A stretch of 64,000 bases of DNA from an uncultured Nitrosospira sp. (GTDB lineage Bacteria; Nitrospirota; Nitrospiria; Nitrospirales; Nitrospiraceae): the NCBI GenBank assembly GCA_900696515.1, contig CAADGK010000143.1:55074-119073 (forward strand). Direction: 5' to 3'. The position numbers and the translations under genes are program-made. The stretch's first letter is position 1, and every line of letters starts with the position of its first letter. Below, one piece after another: positions 44,100 to 51,200 of this stretch. The notes below the pieces were generated by a model. The model saw only the letters and a program-made list of their open reading frames with translations. It made no database searches and was not told where the DNA came from.

Positions 44100-44128
44100 A
44101 GAATAATGGCCCGGAGCACTCATTGCAA
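44100..44128 (-). promoter_or_regulatory. Possible sigma-70 promoter for the NtrC-type regulator
   Basis: On the minus strand, TTGCAA is followed after 17 bases by TATTCT. Each box matches four of six consensus positions. It lies 33 bases ahead of the ATG at 44067. A housekeeping promoter would fit a gene at the top of a flagellar hierarchy. Confidence 0.4.
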
Positions 44129-44453
44129 GCGATATCAATTACTTTGACGAAGATCGGAGGGTGGTCGAACATCCGGACGCCCTGCCCTCCATCCATCCGA
44201 AGGTACCGCGAATGGGCGGTCGTGATCCGGACCAGTGCTGCCGAAGGAACCCGCACTGAGAAGAAACCACATTCCCTCACCGCGCCATCGACGGAGGTGG
44301 ATGAATGTCCTTCACTCATCCCTATCGGTCCATCCGGAAGGAGAGGGGTGCGTCATGCAGCGTCCTTGTGAACCAGCGTCAATCGTTAAGATACCGAAGC
44401 CTGACTCTATTCATGTGCTGGGCTATATCTTATATGGTATAGCACGCTCGTCC

Positions 44454-44735
44454 ATGTGGGAGATCTACGAACACCGTCGAGCGAGCAGGAGCCTTGATCG
44501 CCTTCCGGTTGAGTTACTGAAACACTATGAGAAGTGGAAAGACATTGTGCGAATCTCAGGCCCGGCAGGCTTGCGTCTCATCAAGGGGTTCCACGATGAG
44601 CGGCTTCAAGGAGAATGGGAAGGACATCGATCATCACGACTGAATGGGCAGTATCGAGTGATCGACAAGGTTGAAGCCCAGCGCATCCTGGTAGTGGTCA
44701 TGGATGTCACCGCGCACGATTATCGGAGGCAATGA
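44454..44735 (+). CDS. higB: RelE/HigB-type toxin
   Basis: The 93-residue protein (MWEIYEHRRASRSLDRLPVE...) matches the RelE/HigB mRNA-interferase fold: VELLKHYEKWKDIVRISGPAGLRLIKGFHDERL, then SSRLNGQYRVIDKVEAQRILVVVMDVTAHDY with the C-terminal HDY. These toxins cut mRNA on the ribosome. The ATG at 44454 fits family length; an alternative ATG at 44355 with a good AAGGAG would add 33 residues of unknown nature. The stop overlaps the antitoxin start. Toxin-first order is typical of higBA. Confidence 0.8.
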   Translation: MWEIYEHRRASRSLDRLPVELLKHYEKWKDIVRISGPAGLRLIKGFHDERLQGEWEGHRSSRLNGQYRVIDKVEAQRILVVVMDVTAHDYRRQ

Positions 44736-45001
44736 TGAAAATGAAAGACGTTCGTCCGGCAAAAGTACGGACTGCGGTGTCGGTAGGAGAATCCGTTCGG
44801 ATCGTTCGTGAACTCCAGGGCCTCACGCAGAGCGAACTGGCTCGCAGGACCAAAATCCCACAGTCCACCATCTCAGCGATCGAAAACGACACCATCAATC
44901 TGGGCGTCGAACGGACCAAAACCCTGGCGCTGGTACTGCAATGCCATCCCGCCGTCCTGGTCTTTCCCGGCTGGGACGTGACCAAACAATCCGCTGCCTA
45001 A
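44735..45001 (+). CDS. higA: XRE-family antitoxin HigA
   Basis: The 88-residue protein has an XRE helix-turn-helix (IVRELQGLTQSELARRTKIPQSTISAIENDTINLGVERTKTLALVL), typical of HigA-type antitoxins. It would neutralise HigB and repress the operon. GGAGG is five bases before the ATG at 44735 (another ATG is three bases upstream). The gene follows the toxin with overlapping codons. The pair lies beside tRNA-Thr, a common place for such modules. Confidence 0.82.
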   Translation: MKMKDVRPAKVRTAVSVGESVRIVRELQGLTQSELARRTKIPQSTISAIENDTINLGVERTKTLALVLQCHPAVLVFPGWDVTKQSAA

Positions 45002-45402
45002 CCACTGACCCGCGATATTCAGCTCCACTCCTCCACCAACCACTCCTCACTCGATCCTCACGCAAGGACTGTGAGCGAAACACGCCTTCCTATTCCCGAT
45101 AGGCCCGACAAGTCCTTCGTAAACCCATAGCTCAGTCGGACAGCGTATCAGTCGTCTTGGCCCATTCTCAATATGTCCACAGATATAATGGACCCACGGC
45201 GGGGACGACGGATTGGCCATTATCAATGAGCTCGACGTATTCACCATGCATGAAAAGACGCACGACCCCCTTTACTTTCTACATCAAAAATCACTCGGAG
45301 TTCGAGGACGTCGGCACCCGCATGCTTGCGCAATGGGCGCAGGGCATGGCCACCTCGCTTCGTCTTTACCGGACGAAGTCGCCAAGAGACCACTCGGAAC
45401 AC
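45002..45402. other. Non-coding stretch between higBA and tRNA-Thr
   Basis: No credible gene is seen in about 400 bases. CCCATAGCTCAGTCGGACAG (45124-45143) resembles the 5' third of a tRNA gene (acceptor end, D-arm) but no anticodon or T-arm follows, so it is at most a tRNA remnant. A small hairpin GTCCA-TGGAC lies at about 45175-45194. Confidence 0.45.
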
Positions 45403-45431
45403 TTGACCCCAAGGCCGAGAGTCTGTAAAAC
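45403..45431 (+). promoter_or_regulatory. Sigma-70 promoter of tRNA-Thr
   Basis: TTGACC (45403-45408) and TAAAAC (45426-45431) are separated by 17 bases and lie 26 bases ahead of the tRNA gene. Boxes match consensus at five and four of six positions. Confidence 0.55.
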
Positions 45432-45456
45432 TGCAACTCCTTCAAATCATTCGGCT

Positions 45457-45532
45457 GCTGGCGTAGCTCAATCGGCAGAGCAGCGGTTTTGTAAACCGCA
45501 GGTTGGAGGTTCGATTCCTCTCGCCAGCTCCA
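45457..45532 (+). tRNA. tRNA-Thr (anticodon TGT), CCA encoded
   Basis: A full cloverleaf is visible: acceptor GCTGGCG/CGCCAGC, D-arm AGCTCAATCGGCAGAGC, anticodon stem GCGGT/ACCGC with loop TTTGTAA (anticodon TGT at 45490-45492), T-arm with GGTTCGATTCC, and encoded CCA at 45530-45532. Its 3' half is the probable attachment site of the adjacent integrase element: the integrase gene on the other strand ends inside it. Confidence 0.95.
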
Positions 45533-46748
45533 CACCTCCCCAAGGAATTTCAGGCGGTTGTGCCACCTTTCCGGTCTGGGGATTGTGTGTGTAGGCCCCG
45601 TCTGCTACCACTTTGCTACCACTCGCCTGAGCGGCAACGTAATTCACCTCAATTGAGTCGAGCCGATCCAACGCACCAGGGGCTTTCTTCTTCAGCCATC
45701 GACCATAGGTGGAGACAGTCAATTCAATCGTCGCGTGGCCAAGTTGTTCCTGTACATAGACAGGGCTGACGCTATCAGCCAGGAGAATGGAGGCGTACGT
45801 ATGGCGCAAACAATGAGGGGTGAAGTGTGTCGGCAACTTCGCTGCCTTCAACGCATGGGTCATGCCCTTGCGCACATTGGCCGGATCGAGTGGTGTACCC
45901 ACCTTGCTCACGAATAGCCACGAAGGACGATCGGTCCATCCATATTTGAGCGTGTCTTGCTTGCGTGCCCGGATATGAGATCCCAGCATCTCAGTGAGGG
46001 AGTTCGAGATATCTACCGAGCGTCCATGGCCTGACTTGGGCGTATCAAGCGCTCCATCTTCTGAAAAAGCACGGGCAATGCGGATCGTCTTGGCCTGAAG
46101 ATCCACATCGTCGACTTGCAGCGCTAAGGCTTCCCCTAATCTCATACCTGTCCCGGCCAGGACAAAGAACAGCGGATAGTAGCGGGGCGTGTCCTTCAAA
46201 GCCGTGGCCAGGAACATTTGCCGCTGCTCCTTGGTGAAGGCTTTGATTTCTTCCTGCCTCGTCGCCTTGGATGTGGTTAACTTGAGCGTTCGGCCTAATT
46301 TTGCGGCTGGATTGGAGCTGAGAAGACCATCGTCAATCGCAGCATTCAGCATGGTTCTCAATACCGCATGGATATTGCGGACGGTACGCTTTTGAAGTCC
46401 CTCGTTGAGCTTGTCAGTGAGTAAGAGCTTAATAGGTCCTCGCTCCAGCTTTTGAACTGCGACCTTCTCAAAGCGCGGGAGGATATGTTGCATGAGAATT
46501 TCACTGTATCGCGCCAAGGTCCGCGACTTCAGACTATGGCCGATCAATTGTTTCCAGTGCTCGGCATAGTCCTTCAACGTGATGCTGGCGGGAACGGCCG
46601 GCGTCAAACGTTGCCGGGCTTCCGGTCCGACCTTATCACGGTGCGCATCCGCATCGGTCTTCTTGTCGAAGGTCTTCCAGCGGCGCACTCCCGCTCCATC
46701 GCGCCAGTCCACCACATATTTGCCTCGCCGTTTTCGCACACAAGCCAT
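45468..46748 (-). CDS. int: Tyrosine recombinase/integrase ending inside tRNA-Thr
   Basis: The 426-residue protein has an N-terminal arm-binding part (KRRGKYVVDWRDGAGVRRWKTFDKKTDADAHRD), a core-binding SAM-like domain (SITLKDYAEHWKQLIGHS) and a catalytic domain with R203 (GTGMRLGEAL), H312-x-x-R315 (HCLRH), LGHATIE and the nucleophile Y348 (STYGRW). The last 21 residues (VELARGIEPPTCGLQNRCSAD) and the stop come from antisense reading of the tRNA gene. This places the element's left end at the tRNA 3' end. The real functional C-terminus probably ends soon after residue 380. A second copy of the tRNA end (attR) is not found in the window. Confidence 0.93.
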   Translation of the reverse strand: MACVRKRRGKYVVDWRDGAGVRRWKTFDKKTDADAHRDKVGPEARQRLTPAVPASITLKDYAEHWKQLIGHSLKSRTLARYSEILMQHILPRFEKVAVQKLERGPIKLLLTDKLNEGLQKRTVRNIHAVLRTMLNAAIDDGLLSSNPAAKLGRTLKLTTSKATRQEEIKAFTKEQRQMFLATALKDTPRYYPLFFVLAGTGMRLGEALALQVDDVDLQAKTIRIARAFSEDGALDTPKSGHGRSVDISNSLTEMLGSHIRARKQDTLKYGWTDRPSWLFVSKVGTPLDPANVRKGMTHALKAAKLPTHFTPHCLRHTYASILLADSVSPVYVQEQLGHATIELTVSTYGRWLKKKAPGALDRLDSIEVNYVAAQASGSKVVADGAYTHNPQTGKVAQPPEIPWGGVELARGIEPPTCGLQNRCSAD

Positions 46749-46843
46749 ACGTCACCAGTTATTGCGGGACTTCAGTAATCGAATCACAGGTGGCATCGCT
46801 TCTCCAAGCGCCAATTCATTGCGTTCCCATCGAGCCACGAGGA

Positions 46844-46864
46844 CAGGATACGATTCGTATCCTG
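46844..46864. repeat. Perfect 21-base palindrome between int and xis
   Basis: CAGGATACGA, a central T, then its exact reverse complement TCGTATCCTG. It lies in the 122-base gap between the excisionase stop and the integrase start. Such a symmetric site is likely to be a protein-binding operator, for example for an excisionase or repressor that controls int. It has no following T-run and so does not look like a terminator. Confidence 0.6.
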
Positions 46865-46870
46865 CTAGTT

Positions 46871-47191
46871 TCAACCGCCATGTTGCGCCATATACGCATG
46901 CAAATCGGACGGTTTCACCCGCACCGATTTTCCCAATCGGATGGCCTTCAGCTCTCCGTGACGGCACAATTCATAGGCGCGATATTGACTGAGTTTCAGT
47001 CTTGCTGCAACTTGCCCGATCGTGAGCAGATCCTCGTCGCCCGCGCTGTCTGCTGAGCCCATGAGGGCCCGCTGAACCAGCAACGGCTGAAGCGACGCGA
47101 GTCCGATCAACAGGGCCTGCGCAATCTCCGGTGGTAGGATAGCCGCCTTTGCGGGGTCCTGGATCAGTTGATCAAGGCTCGGTGGTGTCAT
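46871..47191 (-). CDS. Excisionase-like helix-turn-helix protein
   Basis: The 106-residue protein ends with an excisionase/MerR-type HTH: LLTIGQVAARLKLSQYRAYELCRHGELKAIRLGKSVRVKPSDLHAYMAQ, the common pattern of Xis-like directionality factors (HTH_17). The first 55 residues are helical, rich in Leu and Ala, with no known domain. It lies directly upstream of the integrase on the same strand, so it is likely to control excision. AAAGGGGAAG precedes the ATG. Confidence 0.82.
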   Translation of the reverse strand: MTPPSLDQLIQDPAKAAILPPEIAQALLIGLASLQPLLVQRALMGSADSAGDEDLLTIGQVAARLKLSQYRAYELCRHGELKAIRLGKSVRVKPSDLHAYMAQHGG

Positions 47192-47211
47192 AATCTCGCT
47201 TCCCCTTTACT

Positions 47212-47480
47212 TTAGTAGCGTGGCAATGCTCGGCGGTTCAGTTTGATTGCTGTCAGGCAGTCAGCCGACTTCACGACGTGCCAGTCCGATTCCCAGCGGT
47301 CGAACTCCTCTCGCTTCACCAGAATCTTTCCTTCGATCCGGTAGTGGGCAGTGGACGTACGTGATCCACCAGACGATCCCTCAGTCGTCGGACTGGGCAG
47401 GACGAGTGGGCGGCCGGTGCCTTGAGATCGAAATACCTTGGCTCGATGAGATCACCCAACATCATAGCCTCTTGTCGAGA
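47212..47480 (-). pseudogene. Frameshifted HTH DNA-binding protein remnant
   Basis: No single frame gives a full gene, but one minus-strand frame from 47348 down to a TAA at 47212 reads AHYRIEGKILVKREEFDRWESDW, which is the C-terminal wing typical of excisionase-type HTH proteins. The helix-turn part (WWITYVHCP) sits in another frame just upstream. One or more small indels therefore broke the gene. It is directly upstream of the intact xis-like gene and may be a decayed paralogue. Confidence 0.45.
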
Positions 47481-47816
47481 TCTCGAACCGCCTCTCGTCC
47501 GATCCTCCCGCCATACGAGCACCTCTGTCCCGCAATACCATTGCGTAATGCAGAAAACGCAAAAACCATTTGGCACCGTGGCACTTATGCGAGGGTTCAG
47601 AATTTTTGACCATACCGAAAAGGTAGGGGTGGACTTGGGTCAGAACACCCGAATCCCGAGGGGGCAATCAACTGGACCCGCCGCAAGGCGGAGTGTCGGA
47701 TTAGGTTACTGTTGAGGCGTTGTCATCACTTCGCGAGACTTTGGATACGCCATCAATATGAACACAGTTCAAACCGATTGACAGAAAGATAGAAAAACTA
47801 TATGTAAGGCGATCAA
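47481..47816. other. Non-coding stretch before the CHAT module
   Basis: About 335 bases with no credible gene. Base composition shifts from GC-rich to AT-rich toward 47800. It must hold the promoter of the CHAT module; AAAACTATATGTAAGG (from 47791) includes a possible -10 (TATATG) and the AAGG ribosome site of the next gene. Confidence 0.45.
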
Positions 47817-48272
47817 ATGGAATTAACGGAACGAGATATATCTGAAATTGATTCTCGCGTTACCTTGGCGCTAGCCAAATCGGAGATCTTAATTCCTACG
47901 CAAGATAAGACGAAAGACTGGCAGGGGGAAAACGAGCCTCCGGACCTTTCGGATTATGTCAGAGAGATTGATGAGGTATTGGCCCCATTTAAAAAACGTA
48001 TCGATCCCTATCTTCAAGAACTGTTTAAAATGCTTGCTTCGAAGATTTGTCCTATGATGGCGCATCTGAAGGATGAGATCAAAGAATGGGATAGTCTCCC
48101 CAAAAGAACTTTAATCATCGCCGTTATCAATTGGATTAGTACCGTTTTGATAAAAAATGTCCGAGAGGCCACTATGGACCTGGCCGTTCTTCTCCTGGCC
48201 ATGACCACCCACTATATTCTCATCGTAGGCATGAGAAACTTTTGCAAGTTTTCTGCTTCTTCAAGCAATTAG
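47817..48272 (+). CDS. Small membrane protein upstream of CHAT-TPR
   Basis: The 151-residue protein is not recognised. The first 95 residues are acidic and helical (ELTERDISEIDSRVTLAL, DYVREIDEVLAPFKKRIDPYLQELFKML). The last part holds two hydrophobic stretches, LIIAVINWISTVLI and MDLAVLLLAMTTHYILIVGM, consistent with a membrane hairpin or two passes. AAGG lies eight bases before the ATG. It ends 13 bases before the CHAT-TPR gene, so they are probably one operon, and this protein may be the membrane-located effector, target or anchor. That role is inferred only from linkage. Confidence 0.75.
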   Translation: MELTERDISEIDSRVTLALAKSEILIPTQDKTKDWQGENEPPDLSDYVREIDEVLAPFKKRIDPYLQELFKMLASKICPMMAHLKDEIKEWDSLPKRTLIIAVINWISTVLIKNVREATMDLAVLLLAMTTHYILIVGMRNFCKFSASSSN

Positions 48273-48285
48273 ACAATAGTATTGG

Positions 48286-51200
48286 TTGTCAGCTGATCCC
48301 ATCATAAACGGTTCTCGAGCAGTGAAGACTTCCCACCTAGAGAATTATATTGAGGTGGACTTTACTGCCTCTAAGCCGATCTTTCCACCCTCGCTATTCG
48401 ACGATCTCCACTGGTATTCGAACATATGCCGGGACAAATACCTAGGCCGAACTGATCAACAAAAGTCCCGGGAAGTCAGGGAAATGATTTCAGCACGAGG
48501 GAGTGAGCTTGCCAGGTTGTTCTTATCCACTGGCGAGGACACTTCTGACTACTTTCTACCAAAACCTGTTGCCGTTCTAATTAATAGCCCGGCAGTGGAT
48601 ATGATTCCATGGGAATTGACGGGGTTATCTCAGCAGTCAAAAACAATCCCGTTCCCGATCTTTAGGTTGATTGACTCCCCCGTTCTTCCACCTTCGCCTT
48701 CAGAAACCAAAATACGTCTTGTTATCACTGCTCCTCGCCCGCACGGTCAGTCTTACCTCGACCACAGAGCCGAGTCAGGAGCTGCTCTAGATGCCTGGGA
48801 AAGCGACTTACTGACTGACATTGCTATTCCCAAATTCGCTGGTCCAACTCTAGCATCACTGATTAAGACGATAGAAAACCTGCAGGGTAACAATTCTTGT
48901 CAGCATTTCGCGCTGCATTTTGACGGGCACGGCATGGTAGACGCTAGTGGCGAAGTCATGTTGTGTTTCGAAGACGATCGTGGACAGGCTGAGCTTGTTA
49001 CGTTGAGGAACCTCGCACATGCGTTAAAAGGCTTTCCAATAAGCTTTGTCTATCTTTCATCCTGCAGGTCAGGTAAGCCTTGCGACGGAGTTGAAGTCTA
49101 TTCCTCGGCAATGCAAATGTCATTAGCTTTGGGATGCCCCGTCGTGGCAATGGCCTATGCCATCTCGGCAGAAATGGCAATAGCTTTTTGCCATAACTTT
49201 TACCGAGCCATTTTTAGTGGGGCGAACGTCCTGCCCGCTTATCTGGCTGCAAGATCGACAGCTGCGCTAGGTAGCGAGAAGGAGTTGATCGAGTGGCATG
49301 TGCCCATGCTCTACATGACTCGACACAATCTGGGTTTGGCGCGTCGCGGAGAAACGCTTGTTAAATCAGCGAACAACAATAGGAGCCCTGAATATGAAAA
49401 CACAATAAGTATGACGAAAGGCAGACATCTTGCCTGTTCAAGCAATTCTTGGATGTGGACGGAGCGGTTGTTGGCATCGGGAAGATGCACAATCCTGCTC
49501 GATGGTGCCTTCGATATCGATTACTTAACTGAATTATCAAATGCTGTTAAATGGTTGAGGAGAATCGGAATAGGTATCCACCTCGCGGGGGACATCCCGC
49601 AATACGAGGAAGACAAGCCCCGTATCGTGCACCTGTATGACAGACAATTGGATCTGGGCCAACTTAGAGACATCGTGACCGGTATTGTAACTAGCGGCAA
49701 CGCGAATGAAAATGTGCACGTATTCTTGGGAGCACAGCATACAGCGTATGGAAGCTTGCTAAGAGAGTGTTTTCCTGACTTGTTTATCATTCCCATTGGA
49801 ATTGCTTTAGAACGGCGTAACTATCCAGTTCCTGAGGACATTGATCCGGAAGAATTCCTGGGGGTGTGCCAAAGAAATCATTTTGGTCCCCAGCATTTGG
49901 AACTCGCGATGAAGGTCGTTCGAGACAAGTCGTCAATAATGGCCAGTCGATGGAGAGTGTTCTTAGGGCTACAACCGACTGATGTCGCCCACACAGGGTA
50001 CATAGAATCAGTGTATGCCACTCTGGAGCCAGAAATACAGATGCTTTGTGCGCGCCTATGTTTCATCTCGGGCTCAGCTCAGGAACAAGACCTGAAAGAT
50101 TTTCTAAAGACACCTGTTCGACCCTACTGCGAGATGAGCAGCGAAGAGATGGAAGATAAATTCAGTTCTATGTTTGATCCGAATTTTATTCGGCAAAATT
50201 TTATAGACAAAGACTCGGAGGTGAAGCCGGAAGTTCTTCATGAGTTGACGGAGCATTTGCGAAAAACTGGTTTGGCCATACGTGCAGGGGTAACTGCAAC
50301 TGCGACCGAAAAACAGATTTCCAAAGCATTAGAGTACCTTGCCCAAGCAGGCCTGATTCTTATCCGGATCATCACTAGCAGATCATCAACATTCGTTCAT
50401 GTGATGCCCGAATTCAGACGCTGGCTGGCCACCAAATACACCAATTGTCTCCCTGCTTTAGAATTTGCCTTTATTGATAGTTGCCTGAAAAGCTCCACTA
50501 AATTCCTCGATACCATGGACAGGACAAGCGCGGAAAAGGAAATATCCCTTTCTCTCGTAGTGCTAAATTATGATGCTGCTCTCCAATACTGTTTGGAAGC
50601 CATGAGGGAGAAGAGTCAGGAGGAATGGGCACTACCCGCGGCATGTCAGTTGGCTTATGTTGCTACCCGACTGCACGGGGCCAGTGGTCATATGGATCGT
50701 GCTAAGAGTCTCGAAAGGCTGTTTGAAAAACTCTTTAAAAGGTTGTCAGAACAAGAGCCCAATCATCACGTCGTCAAAACAATTGAAGAAGGAAGAACAC
50801 AATTCCCGCTTTTGATGGAAGCATTAAACGCAGCTGAAGAATTCAGGAATGGTAATTATGAAAAATCGAAAGAGGTCTTTGAGAAGATCTACGTCGATGT
50901 ACGGAAAGAGCTTATGGGCACTACCAATGCGGGCATGCTTCCTCAAATTGTGATCATGTATGCCAACAGTCTGCATGCTACTGGGAATTACAAGGAGTGC
51001 TTAAGTCTATGTGAGCATGAGGCCCTTGATGTTGAAATTGCCTGGACTGTTTCATGGGAAGCAGCGCTTTATAACATCAAGGGTATGGCATTCCAAAGCA
51101 TAGGACGAAGTGAAAATGCGCTGCAAGCTTATGAGAGCTCAGTGCGAAAGTTTCAAGCAAGTGGAGATGTTCATCAAGTATCTTTGTCCCTGACGAACTT

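Noticed and set aside
45124..45143. tRNA-like 5' fragment (CCCATAGCTCAGTCGGACAG)
   Set aside because: No anticodon arm, T-arm or acceptor partner follows, so it cannot fold as a tRNA. It may be a remnant or chance.
46752..46967. 71-codon minus-strand frame between int and xis
   Set aside because: It overlaps the xis-like gene out of frame, has no recognisable domain, and includes the 21-base palindrome; regulatory spacer is the better reading.
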